A stretch of DNA of 64,000 bases, taken from the NCBI GenBank assembly GCA_934045905.1, contig OW203764.1, positions 33,769,629-33,833,628 on the forward strand, read 5' to 3'. How positions within the stretch are numbered: position 1 is the first letter of the stretch; each line of letters opens with the position of its first letter. This document shows, in pieces, positions 37,191 through 49,711 of the stretch. The translations under genes were made by a program, and so were the position numbers. The DNA is from Leuctra nigra. Taxonomy: Eukaryota > Arthropoda > Insecta > Plecoptera > Leuctridae. The notes beneath the pieces were generated by a model, which saw nothing but the letters and a program-made list of their open reading frames with translations, did not search any database and was not told where the DNA came from.

Positions 37191-37318
37191 CACTTCGTTG
37201 TGGTTCCAATAGATGTACGCGGGCGGTTCGGGGCTGTAGAGCACGACGCACGTCAAGTTGATGGTGCTGCCGCGATCGATGTACAAGTCGGGGCCGCCGA
37301 TGATGTCCGTCGTCGGCT
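37191..37318 (-). CDS. dpr: dpr-family exon: N-terminal half of the second Ig domain
   Basis: A minus-strand exon of 128 bases. Read from the acceptor GGTTGCAG, the first codon is shared with the preceding exon (phase 1). It encodes EPTTDIIGGPDLYIDRG, then STINLTCVVLYSPEPPAYIY and WNHNEV. GSTINLTC carries the first disulfide cysteine of the domain, and SPEPPAYIxW is a Dpr signature containing the core tryptophan. The donor is GTG/GTAAGA at 37190, phase 0, which joins in frame to IINYDSPRGG of exon 29546-29714 after an intron of 7476 bases. The open frame continues past the donor, but that part is intron. The preceding Ig1 exon was not found in the window. Confidence 0.93.
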
Positions 37319-37406
37319 CTGCAACCAAACATAAGTCAACAATTACACTTGGGCAGATGTATACAATACATTTCAGTAGGTACATGTTCAAACAGTACAA
37401 TAAAAT

Positions 37407-37783
37407 CATTAGGACAATTCACAAACTTTTTATTTTACAAAAACGTTCAAATATTTATCCTTCCTTCGGAAGGCTACATCAGGGGAAGACCATATTATAA
37501 AAAGATAATTTGAATAGTAAAAAAAAATTTAAAAAAAATAAAATTTGAAAATTTGAAAAAAATTGAAAAAATTTGAAAAAAATTAAAGTTAAATTATAAT
37601 GAAAATAAGGTCTGGGATTATCTTTGATTTTTGTAAGCCAGTTGGAATTACACTTATTTGTTTTTCATTTCAGTATACAAAATATCAATTTATAATTTTG
37701 TCATTCACTGATGAAGCCTTCCGACGGAAGAAGAAATATTGGAACGTTTTTGTAAAATAAAAAGTTTGTGAATTGTCCTAATG
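37407..37783. mobile_element. Inverted-repeat element (MITE) close to the dpr exon
   Basis: Terminal inverted repeats of about 70 bases: CATTAGGACAATTCACAAAC, then TTTTTATTTTACAAAAACGT and the GGAAGGCTtCATCAG region, recurring inverted at about 37710-37783. The interior of about 230 bases is extremely A-rich, with repeated GAAAAAATT. It begins 89 bases upstream of the splice acceptor of exon 37191-37318. No coding sequence. Confidence 0.85.
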
Positions 37784-39097
37784 AGTTTTTTTATGTGTAA
37801 ATATTAAACCGACAAACTTATCGGAGAAGCGAAGACGATATCATTAAAATATAGGTAGTATATTTATTTTTTATTTTTAGATTCAATACAAGTAGAAATA
37901 TTTTAATTGGGTGTAAAATTACAAGAAATCTAAATCATAGTAAGCTGTAAAAAAGTTACAGGGTAATTTGCATACAATTCTGTTAACAAAATGGATCAAG
38001 AACATTAACGACTAATAGGTACTATTCTCATATTTTTGTTGTTAATGAAGTACCTACATTCTGAAACAATGCTTTCATTTTGAGAAATCCGTTTTTTTTC
38101 ATTTAAGTAAAGTATTTTACGAAATGAATTCATAAAGCACACTTTCGGATTAGATAGTCCTGGAAAAAATGATTTTTCATGATTTCATGGAAATATTCCT
38201 TTTCTTGTCTCTTCATTTTGAGATTCGTCTGTTTAATTCTAGTCAGAAACTCGTATTTTTAGAGACACAATAAGGGTCTCGAAATATTTGTCAAAGGGTT
38301 ACAAATGAGCCCGAGACGGGTACTTTAATAACGGAAAAATGTAGACTTAAATCTTAATGAAAGCTATATATAAAATCTCATTCATATACAATTTATTTCT
38401 TTTCAAAGAATTATGAAAAGAGATTGTAAGATAAAAATCAAAGTTTTTAAAAGTATTATGTATAAGTAAATTTTGTACGAGGAAAGTTATTTTGCCTTAA
38501 TTAGATTTAAGTATCGGAACGATCGCGAGCTGTGTTTTTAATTACTTTTTTCTTTAGTTCTACGTCATTGGTCGCGTTTAATAACGAACATTAAAATTTA
38601 TAACGAAGTAATTTAAAATGCGAGAAGTTTTTTGTTCAGCATTTTAATTTGGTCTTGATGAGAGTACATAACAAAATTATCCTACAGCTTGAAGGAAATG
38701 GCTATTGGAAAGTTGCTTCATTATATTATTTTTGTTGAACACGTAGTCGAGGATGCAAACTCATGCTCAGTGAAACACAATTACTTTTATAAAAACATGG
38801 GAATGCTTTTTAGATTTTTTAACACTTTACCACAGCTTGGTCTGCAACGGAAATGACATAATATCTTGACCCAACATGCGGCGTAAACTTCAGATCTCGG
38901 ACCCCGGGCAGGATATATATTTCTGGCCCCAGCCCATACTTTTTTATTGGTACCGTAAACATATTTAATAATATATCAATCGTTTTGTGTTAATTTTTAA
39001 ATATTTATTATCAAATATCGTATTATTGTAAATCCAGTTGCATGTTGTGGATCTTTCTATGTAGGTCATAATAGAAGGTCAAATATTATAACAACTG
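37784..39097. other. Non-coding, probably dpr intron; nothing recognised
   Basis: AT-rich sequence upstream of the exon in the gene's direction. No Ig1 exon or repeat was recognised. Confidence 0.5.
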
Positions 39098-39340
39098 GTC
39101 CGGTTTACGTCTGGAGGAGGGCCTCAAAGGAACATGCGAGTCTGGGCCGCGCAGGCCCGGAAATTTTTTAATTTTGCTATATAATTTAGTGCATTTTAAC
39201 GCGATTTAAACACAAATATGGTCGATATGATCATTTGAATTCTTAAATTTTCCTTATTATCGATTATCGATATTTTTGATTTGTATAGTTTTCATTCACA
39301 ATTTTTCGGGCCCCACTACCCCCCCCCCCCCCCACCCCGC
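39098..39340. repeat. Diverged fragment of the G-rich dispersed repeat, copy 3
   Basis: Segments GGTCCGG, GGAGGAGGGCC, TGCGAGTCTGGGCCG and TTTTAACGCGATTTAAACAC follow the order seen at 31138 and 36684. A C run of about 15 residues at 39320-39334 ends it. Attribution is less certain than for copies 1 and 2. Confidence 0.45.
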
Positions 39341-42300
39341 AACTGCGGAAGCTGCAACATCGAAGTTACGCCAGTGGACCCAACATGTTAGAAACTTACA
39401 CTTTAGATTGAAATGTGAGGTTCCACCGTGTGAGTCCATGCTAATTGACCGTCTGTGTGTGGTCAAATCATGTTGAGACATATTTACTGGAATGAAGAGA
39501 CCTTCCTCAATCACATTAAGTATTGAGTACAATTCGAAATTCGTAATTCGATTGGCTATTAACTGTTGTGGCCTCCGACTTTGACTCGATCCATGGGCCT
39601 TGACCTGGGTAACTCAATACAAACCGCCTCATAATGGCGGGCGAGTCCTTCGGGCTTCTGGATCTCGGGTGTATCTTCTAGAGAGCTGTTCTTATACATA
39701 ATTAATGCCTCCCAGCGCATTGCAATGCTTTCTGTCGATTTCATACGTCCGACGTTTTATTTCCCACCCGAGCCAAATTGAAAGAACGTTACCTTCAATA
39801 AGAGTCTATTGTTATATGAGATAACAATTTTCCTTCTTGGAAAAGTTTTAGTAGTGATGAAAAAATATGAAACGTATAAGAAAGTCAGTGTCAGATGGAA
39901 AGAAATCAGAGAACACATTTTTCTCTGAAATTTGAATTTCATACAATTTAGTTGCAAACTGTTGTATAACGTCGAGGTGTGGCTGTATACACGAAAAGAT
40001 CAAATTGGGTAAATCCTTCATCTCCAGTGGATGGAAGTCAGTGCAGAACGATTCTGTCAACTCGGCGAGATGAGAATAAACTGCTTCCACCGTCGCCGTC
40101 GCGTCCACTTTGTGTGACAACGAAGTTTGTTCTGGTGTCTGTGATGTTAATTTAATGGGATATGCGATGGGAAAGCTTTAACTACTTTAACAGCTCGGTA
40201 CGTGGTTGTAAAATGCTTCAGTGTCTTAGCTGACAGGCGAGCTGCCAATTTGTTTACCGCCCAATTACACGGCCGAATGGCGGTTGGCGCTAAGTGGAGG
40301 GAAAAATTAGGTTAGATTTTGTCGAGTTGGCATTGTCGAAGAAAACAGAGACGAGGGAGATGAATTTTCTAGACGTTAGGTGATTCGTGAATTATTCATG
40401 TAATTTCTTAATATTTCTTCTCGATCCATCAAGATGTGATCTCTCTTGAGTTTTCTTCATTCCGTGTCTGTCATTTCTTCCGCTCTTTCTTTATTATTAG
40501 GACATCACAGAAACGCGTTGCGCGATTTGCATTTCAGTGTTTACGTAACGACGACGCGTATTTTACAAAAGTATATGCTGATGGAATTATAATATTTTGT
40601 TATTCATTCGTTGTCATTTTGCAAACGTGAAAGTAAATTTACGAAGAGAATGGCGAACGAAATGAACGCAAGACGAAGACTTTATTCTTCATTGATATGA
40701 GGTTCGTTTTGTTGGAAAGCAGCTCATTGAGAGAGCTTGTCAGAAAACAGTTGTTTTATGAAGATATTCAGAATCAGTGTCTACAGGAACGCCCGCATCA
40801 CAATGGTAGGAATGCAATGAATACTGCCAAGATTTACTGCCGTAGCAAGAGAGACTAATTACAGTGGGAGCGACATTGTTAAAGTTACTGTAAAATACGT
40901 GTAAATTGGCCAAAGTAAATTGTCAAAAATGCTGCACAGTTATTTAAAAAAGAGGGTCGATTGTTGGACGTGAGAACGACTGGGACAGCTGCAAAGGGCG
41001 TAAAACAGCCCTTCTCTAACACGCTGACGAAATGGCGAAGTAAAATAAAGGTAAAACGTGGATCAAGGAATGAAGGAAATTGCTGGGGTCTGTTTGAAAG
41101 TTTTAAAGCTCTCATATTCCCTTTTACTTCCGGAAAATCAAAATTATATTTTTTCCACCTGCGACAGCGCGAAGTCATGTAAGATGTGAGTTATGAATGT
41201 GATTGGTTGAGTCGCGTTGAGGCTAGAGCTCGTTTCTCACGAGTTCGCCATGTTTCAACTTTTCAAGACCAAAGTTGGCGACGTTCTATACGTACACATC
41301 GAAAACATCTTTACATTTCAGTCAAAACATGTTTTCCTAGGAATCAGCGGCATGGAAAAATAGTAATGAAATCTTGGAATAGATGTGCCAGAAATAACAG
41401 ATTCATGAATTAACTGAAAGATTTCCTTATCTGTGATATCCTGCGAGTGTTTGGCCCTTGATGTAATCAATGTGGATCAAAACAACCAAGACATTCGACG
41501 ACCTTTTTTTATTGAACGGGAATCGATGTTTGTGGCTAGACGTCCGAGTAACAAAAAGTCATGATAACTTCTCAAGAATTCTGGAGGACTTCTCGAACAT
41601 TCTTCGCCCCCTGATATTTCTCTATTCAGTACATCGTTTTACTTCTACATCTTGCTGTAACTCTTAGTTGAGTGCCTAAGAATCAAGTATGAATAATCAG
41701 CGTTGTTCTCAAGACGCTTGAGATGAGTTGGAGGAGATTTCTAAAGATCCTGAGGTGAGAAACTGTGGCCAGTGGAGGTACTTAAGCTCGCTTTGTGCAT
41801 TTAGCTACAAGAACGAAGGAAACCAACGCCCTCATTCCAAATCCCCAGGAACGTTCACACAGGCTGACTAAAAAAAGTTCGAGTGAGAAATAAAACCTGA
41901 AATAAGGTTTTTTTCTCCTCCGCCGTCCTGAACGCGTAGCCGTGAGTAAAATGTGTAGCAATGTGTTTTATTGGTGGGTTCTTATCGGAAGAGTCTAGCT
42001 TTATGTTAAGAGAAGTCCGATTTATCTTGTTGCCTCCTCCGACCTAACTCCTTGCTGGCAAATAACCTCCCTCCTCCCCTCCCACTATCCGCGGGGGTGT
42101 AGGGAATATCAAACAAACCTGCAGCCATCGAGGGTTGGTGGTTTACAGGCAATTTAACGCGGGGCGGTTTGTTGGAGCACATTCCAACACAGAAATGGAC
42201 ACGATATGTTATTGGAGCACTTCCCCGATGCATGTATCAATGTGGCCACTTGGTATAACATACGCCAGCTTTAGTGTAGACCGCATTTTACTCTCTTATC

Positions 42301-42468
42301 ATACGGATCGAGGCAAACTTGCAGGAACAGTTTTGCAAACAAAGAAAACCGCAGTCAGTCCAATATCATGCAAAGTGAGGTTGGAATGAAATGTGAGATG
42401 TGGCCAATCATCATACAATATCGAGATCGAGTCATCTTTAGGCTAAAGCTCCAACTCTCCATTCTTCT
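39341..42468. other. Non-coding stretch, nothing recognised
   Basis: Open frames examined include a 90-codon minus-strand frame at 39848-40120 and a 97-codon frame at 40885-41178. Neither shows a recognisable domain or splice context. Confidence 0.5.
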
Positions 42469-42476
42469 AACATCAT

Positions 42477-42945
42477 CAGTGTTGTGACTTATCTAGATTA
42501 AATTGTCTAGATAATTATCTAGATAATTATTTTGTATCTATTATTTTTTCTAGATAATTAAATAATTGGTTATCTTTATCTTTATATAGATAATAATTTC
42601 GTTATCTATTGGCAATGTCTGATTATATGAAAAACGAAAATCATCCCCGTTTAGTCGCATTAGTAGTTGGCTTGTTTTGATGGCCCCATTTTTTAAAAAC
42701 TCAAGTTCCAAATTTAGGATCCAAAAATAATTAGGGAAAAGTAGTATTTGATAAAAAAAAAAATCTATTATCTATTGCAATTATCTAGATAATTATTTAT
42801 TATCTTTATCTATTATCTAGATGATTCCTGGTAAATTTATCTATTATCTTATCTAGAATTTGTTTTGGAAGGTTATCTTTATCTTAAATCTAGATCTAGA
42901 TTATCTTTATCTAGATATAAATAAAATTATCTAATCACAACACTG
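42477..42945. mobile_element. hAT-like MITE, GATA-motif rich
   Basis: The element has 11-base terminal inverted repeats, CAGTGTTGTGA and TCACAACACTG. Flanking 8-base sequences AACATCAT (42469-42476) and ATCATCAT (42946-42953) match at 7 of 8 positions, as expected for a hAT target duplication. The interior holds about two dozen TTATCT or AGATAA motifs, many as TCTAGATAA. No transposase is encoded, so it would need one in trans. Confidence 0.85.
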
Positions 42946-43510
42946 ATCATCATAGAGTGTTATACCTTTCATAATTATAACGGGTTTCTTCATCTAGTAA
43001 TATTCCAATTGCGATGTATGAATTCAAATAAATAATTTTATGCTAGAGAGTTAAAATGCAATAATTGCATATGAGGTTTGAGTCCCAGCTGTTTATAACT
43101 TGACTAATACGAGAACTTTCGCATGAAGTAACTTTACTGCGTCATTTACTTTGCGTCTCTATGCGTAGGAGCTCACATCCCCTGAAGAGATAAGCTGACA
43201 TTGTTTCAATACGGGAACTGATATTTGAATAAAAGTTTAAATTGGCTCGTTCTATTGTCGAGTTTTACAATATAGCGATAACATTATCGGCAGCAATCTA
43301 AACTGTTGGACGATTACACTAAATGCGAGTATTTATCACGGTCGGTGAGAACCACATGAAAACCAAACTATTAAATCAATAATGTCAGACATTTACAAAA
43401 TATTTATTTGGATTTCTATATAAATTGTACATTATACAAATAAATAATTTGAGAAGGGCAACAGTTTATAATTAAACTATTTTAAAATATAGAGGGTATA
43501 TAATTATGTA

Positions 43511-45161
43511 TACACTCCTGGACACTGAAATTGGCCCGCGGTCAATGTTCAAGTGGCACTCGGCTAATATTTATTTATTTAAAGTAATTTTTCGGCCCTA
43601 AGCTCACAAGCCATCCGGTCTTTGTGCCAAAAAATTATCTTACTTATAGTTACCCAGTTCTGTCTGTGTGTCTGTCTGTCTGTCAGGAACAGTTGCGCGC
43701 TTCGATTTGACATTGGTATTTATTGAAAACTATAACTAAGATGGAGGCGTTTTATTGCCATCATGTCTAAAATTACATCTTCTGCCTTTTGTGAATAAAT
43801 TAATAACCGAAACTCACCTAAGACGAGCACCTTATCCTTTTGTAATTATAATAAATTCATAATAAGATACTAATACGGTCTAAACCAGCACATGACATTA
43901 AAAACGTCATCTCGGCAAGAAACTTCAAATGTTATTTTTCTTATTTTCTCTTGCTCTGAATTTCGTAGGCCGTGAACATGATCAAACCAAAGTCGATGGA
44001 GTTATATTATACATTTTCTTGGGAAATAATTTTCCTTCGTTTCTTATTTACTAAGAGTGGTGTGTATTGAGTCATGTAAACGACGTCAAGTTACTGTTGG
44101 TAATGTTTTAAACATCAATGCTTAAATTTTTACATTGCATACTGATAGGTACCTTAGAGGCAGATGGGCGGAAGTCAATTTTAATGATTCTTAAAGTGAT
44201 CTCAATAACCAGTAATTCTGAGCTGAATTCTTCATCCAATCATATTTGTAATGGTGACATGGGCATTCTGTAAGGGTACCTATACTTCAATATAACTGTA
44301 TTTGTTAACATCAGTCCAATGGTAGGTACTTATAGAGCTTGATTACCATTCCAAAAGTGTGCACCGAGAAATCCAAAACATATGACCTTCCGCTCTTATA
44401 CCTACCTCTGACCTCAGAGAAACGGATATAATGAAGCTCACCATGTATTCATAGTTTGCACGAGCTTCATTTGTTTTTCATCAACAATGTAAAAAAGTAA
44501 ATTTCAACCATTTTACAGATGTCAAGTCGATTAATGCTAATTATAAGCGGTTAATCAAAGATATTTGGTATATGAGGTGGTTTTATACCCATAAGAATTT
44601 CTTCTGCAGTTTATTGCACAGGTAACCATTATATCACCACAATACCGAAACACAGATTGACAGCCGTTCTGACACGTTACACCAATATGGCCTCTCAACA
44701 ATGAGATGATGTCACGTGCAAACTACGAATTGGTATCACAAATAAAGAATGTGTCGTGTGTATCGGGTCACGATATCAACTTCACCTATATTTTAACGGC
44801 GCATTATGACACTATACATTTTCTTAATTTTCTTACTAATACTCATGGTCATGGTTTACATTTGAAGACTTATGTAATTGATTTACCATAATAGGTATGA
44901 TTAAATTGCCTTCCTTCGTACCTCATTTACGTATTTTGTTGGGCATTTGGTCTGTTAATTACGTAACGTGTGTATTAACGACGCACAATCTGCTGACAAA
45001 TATTGCTGTCTTTTTATATTTAATATTTATGCATACCTCACTGGTGCGCATTGGTCATGTTATACATGACGGAACCCTCTAGTATTAAAATAAATGTTAA
45101 ATACTAGCCGTAGTGCCACTTAAACATTAACCGCGGGCCAATTTCAGTGTCCATGAGTGTA
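43511..45161. mobile_element. Non-autonomous DNA transposon with about 70-bp inverted repeats
   Basis: The left end TACACTCCTGGACACTGAAA followed by TTGGCCCGCGGTCAATGTT matches the inverted right end (TACACTCATGGACACTGAAA, then TTGGCCCGCGGTTAATGTT) over about 65-75 bases. TA at both boundaries suggests a TA target and a Tc1/mariner-type origin. The interior of about 1.5 kb has open frames of only about 61 codons with no transposase-like catalytic region. It includes a GTCT microsatellite at about 43660. It may be a deletion derivative or a long MITE. Confidence 0.8.
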
Positions 45162-48100
45162 CCTCAAAATAAGACGGCTCATTTCAATGATTCTTGAGGA
45201 AATTGTTAAAAAAAACAGTAATTCTCCATTCAACCAATCATATATTTTGTAAAGATGATACCAGTCATTGTGTGACTGTAATGTAACTAATTTGTTGGCT
45301 TCAGTCAAATCCTTTACTATTAATGCACAGTTTTGACATTGAGCTCGGAATTTGCGTTACGATAGACCTCTATAGAAATCTTCATTTTAGCCCAATTTTA
45401 ATCAAACCCGGACTTTTCCTGTAGATAATTTCGAGCCAAATAAAGTGCACACAATTTCAATCGAATCCGTTGAGTATTTAGAGAGATATTGCATGGAATG
45501 CACAATATCGTGGAAAAACATACTTTTTTCGAAACATTGAAACTTCAGGAAGCCGTGAATCCATTGGCAGTGAAGAAAATACAATTTAACTCTGTGGACC
45601 TTGACTAAATAGAACCACTTAAAAAGCAACATTTAAATGTAATAAGATGTTATTTTGGGGGTTGAGAATGTTGTGTGGGTTGGGGGGAGGGGGGCGTAAG
45701 AGAACTTTTCTGACATATGGACATTTTGCCCGAGTGTACCACCTTACGTCACATCGCATTTTGAAAATGATTTGAGTATATTGAAAACTGAAAGTACCAT
45801 TTAGGAATCAAAATTGTATTGTTGTTAATTGTTGTGATTTCTGCAGAGATGCGTATTTATTTAATCAGGTTGAATCTTATTATGTGGAGACCTGAATAAA
45901 ATCGCATTAAATTCTACTACTAAGTCTTGACCATGGAATTCAAGTTTACTTTGTGCTTTTTCGATCATGACCAAATAGCTGTGAGGAAAGTAAAGTCACG
46001 TGAGAGTAGTCAGACAACGACAGAAATGCTCTTCACTCTGCTTTCATAAACTTGATAGTGTGTCCCGTGTTTTCTTAGCACATATTTTTAAATGTTGGAA
46101 ATCTTTTATTGTGCTGTAATTTTTTATGTTGCGTATTTGTTTCGTTAATAAACTCATTTGGGTATGATTTCGGATTCAGAATTTGGATTCGTTTAGATTC
46201 GTTCACAACTTTTTCATTTGTTGTTTGCAATATATTCTATATGTATATTTAATAAGTATATCAAATAAGTATATTCATTTGGAAATTGCCACTTTGGTTT
46301 CTTCTTCACTGAACATATTCCATTCATATTTAATTATTGTTTCGGTTTGTTTTGAAAAAAAAATAAGATTTAGGATTGAGTTGCTATTGAGATCGGTAGT
46401 TCCGCGAGGGTCAAGTCAATTGTCACGATCAGTCAATTCGTCAGCAAGAGTGGTTCGAGAGTTGCGCCATCTATTGTACCTTGATCAGAAAATATTGTGA
46501 TTAGGTCATGTGTTACATGGCGGGGCTCTCTAGTTGCATTTGATTGAAGAGTTTGATTACATGAATCCAAATGTGTTCAACACAATATCGAGAAAATGGA
46601 CATCGGGCCTTCTACCTCGGGGGTACAGAATTTATATTATGATCTAAAAAAAATCGTAATATCGCATGCCAATTATCTCTCCCCTTTTGAAGACAGTTTA
46701 TCTCGTGATGTAAGTCTGTCTTGAGATCGGGTTCTAAGTGATGGGTTGTCGGCAATCAGGCATCAGAAGAGCGACGCTGGAGCTAATTCCGTTGGCGTCG
46801 CGACGTCAACCAATGAGGAAGGCGCCGCCGCCCGAGGTCAATCATGTCAACATTTTACTTCGGTCGAACAACATTTTACTCGTGAAATTGACGAGCCAAA
46901 TTAATTACCTGCCATTTTCCTGTGGGCTTCTAATAATTACCACGAAGAATTAATGTGAAATAATATCCGACGCTTGATACTCGGCGCAAGAAGTTATTTT
47001 CGTTATGAAAGAAAATCCGTTGGAAGAACTTTATTCACAATTGATTGATGATATTCTAACTTTAGAAAACTAATTGAGTTTTTAATTGTGACTTAAATAC
47101 GTTAAGAACAAACTTGACGTAAAAACATTTGATGTCAAGTTTCCAGAAGCATGCAAAAGTTATAAAATATTTTTTTTTCCCAAAATAGAAAACAATCAGG
47201 TAGGAAGCACTCCATAAAAAATTCCGTACTTCGAATAAAAAATGTACAGGATTGCTATTTTAAACGAATTGTTTGTAGTCTGGGTGAATACGTCTGTGCT
47301 TTACCGTGGGTGTATGTGTTGTTGGTTGCGTTCGGATCAATACAGGGGTAATGAGGCAGCGAGCGAGGCGAACCAGGGTCGGGGCGGGGGTGGAGGGGAG
47401 GGGATCCCGACTCCCGACGTGTAAGGTGACCCGCATGCCTTAGAAACCTGTGAAAACATTAGCACAGCTGCTTCGCGGACTAATCGCTTCACGGTGGTGC
47501 GCAGAGAATTTCAATTAATATTCCAAATTTCAATTCTAGAGGTGGAAGTGCATGGGATAGTTTTGTCTCTGAGGGGGGAGGGGAGGTGTAATAATCACGG
47601 AAATAAGCCTATGATATCTAATAACATTCGCACCTTCCTTATCTCTTCATGTAGCATCCTTGTTCAGTTTGTGCAGGAAACAAAGAATCATCAATAAGCA
47701 CCTCTCGGCAAAGGTTCTGAGAGTGAATGCTTCTTCGTGTTTTAGCCCATCAAGTCCGACCTGCGTCTGACAATGAGATAAACAACAAAGCATTGTCGAC
47801 GAGCTTTTGTCGAGATAGATGTCTGTTTGAAACTAACTACAGCGTGGCATGTTAGAAGCGTCATCGTCTGGCTTTCGGTGGAGTGTTTTACAGTTATTCG
47901 TCATCATATCTGGCCTCGAGGAGGCAGATTGTGTGATTGGTGGAGTCTAGACGAAATTTACTTTGTTCAAGCAATGAGGTATGTTTTTATAAAATAACTC
48001 CAAGTGAAAGGCACTGATAAGCGGACCTTTGTGTTGTATGACAAATATACTTTGTTAGCGTTACTGCTCTCTAGATCATTGAAAGCAAAGCTGCTGCGTT

Positions 48101-48585
48101 TCAACGCCAATGGTTTGCAAGTGATCAAGGGAAGCATAATACTTTCTCGATATAACACAATTTACAAATACTTCAAAATTTGTTTAATATGCCAATAACG
48201 TTATAAGAGTGTATAATACTTGATAAATCCATGTTTTATGAAGCACAAAAAGACGGTTCCTACTTTTTTCTAAACGGCTTACCGATTGTATTCAAAATTT
48301 TACAGGTTATATACTAGTTATATAGATAAAGAGTAGATCTGTGTCTCTTGGCCCCAAAGTTTTATTTTTTGTTTAGTTATTTAAACAAAAAGGCAGAGGT
48401 GCCAAAAAGACTCATATATTGCCCATGTTAGCACTTCCTCAAAACGAGAAAAAACATTTTGATTATTTTTTTTGGATTACTAGAGACACAGATTTACTGT
48501 TTATCTCTATTCTTAGGCCGCTTTTTTATGTTTTTTGTGGTTTTCAATATTTGATTTAAAATAACTTACTTCACAGCAATATATA
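45162..48585. other. Non-coding stretch, nothing recognised
   Basis: No exon, RNA gene or complete repeat was recognised. A G-rich tract lies at about 45680-45695, and a G-rich patch with a short open frame at about 47370-47405. Confidence 0.5.
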
Positions 48586-49711
48586 TCCCAGAAAAAACAC
48601 TCCGTGTAAAAATACCAGCCAAGTCTCTTTAACTATAAAAAAAAATAGAAGAAATCTAAAAATTCAGCACTGAAAAGGAGTGATATCAAAAAAGGAGCCA
48701 AGTCAACGAATTTTCCAAATTTTAATCGTACCATTGAAATAAAAATATCAACCCCCGAGAAATACTTAAAAAAAGGACTTGGCGCATCGTTTTTTTAAAG
48801 ACACTTTTCTATCCTAAAAGTATAGGAAGAACTCTACAAGTTTATTTTCCTGAGTATATCACATTCATTATCGACGAATCATACTACGTTTTAATATAAC
48901 TAGTACTCTTACCTACTGGCAGTTTTGGTATTTTGTCAATATTCAGAGGAAATAAACGGATAAACGAATAACGAATAAACGGAAGCGGCCTAGTCTATTC
49001 GTTATTGCCACTATTTCTAGGGTCATATTAATCAATCATACTTCTCAATATCGTGACTGAGGGAAATAGCGAAAGCGCTCATTACAAGAAGGCCGTCAAT
49101 GAGATTTGTATAAGTGACTAGTGCACTGAGCCATGCTGCTCAAATAATTACTGACTAGATTTTTATCTAAAGTAATACGTTATGTAATTTATGAATTTTT
49201 TTGGTATAAAATGTTAATTAATAGCAATTAATTACACGGCGAGAAGGTTCAAAGTATAATGCTGTAGTAGGTATGTTGATGTACCCACAAAACTATAGGT
49301 ACCTACCAATCACAAACACAACTGTTCTGTATTTATTGCTTGTAAGACAATGCTATGTTTCTTTGCGTACTTATATTTAAATTTAAAATATTTTACAGAA
49401 TGTTCAATATTTAATTTGAAAGTTTTGTCCCAATTTTTCTAGGCATTTCTGAACTACGTAGTATGTGAGTGGCATAAGCTTAAGAATAGAAAAATGTCTT
49501 TAAAAAAACGATGCGCCAAGTCCTTTTTTTAAGTATTTCTCGGGGGTTGATATTTTTATTTCAATGGTACGATTAAAATTTGGAAAATTCGTTGACTTGG
49601 CTCCTTTTTTGATATCACTCCTTTTCAGTGCTGAATTATTAGATTTCTTCTATTTTTTTTATAGTTAAAGAGACTTGGCTGGTATTTTTACACGGAGTGT
49701 TTTTTCTGGGA
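48586..49711. repeat. Palindromic 5' module of element X copy D
   Basis: Arms of about 225 bases (about 48586-48812 and 49490-49711) are near-perfect inverted copies around a spacer of about 675 bases. Between GGAGCCAAGTC and CTTGGCGCATCG both arms carry a segment containing CCATTGAAATAAAAATATCA that is absent from copies A and B. No coding sequence was seen in the spacer. Confidence 0.87.

Noticed and set aside
39848..40120. 90-codon minus-strand frame with a fairly protein-like composition
   Set aside because: It lies on the dpr strand and could in principle be an exon, but it has no Ig features and I could not see convincing splice borders or a known family.
40885..41178. 97-codon minus-strand frame containing FLDPRF, a string seen in hAT transposases
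   Set aside because: Only six residues match, and the surrounding residues do not fit the family.
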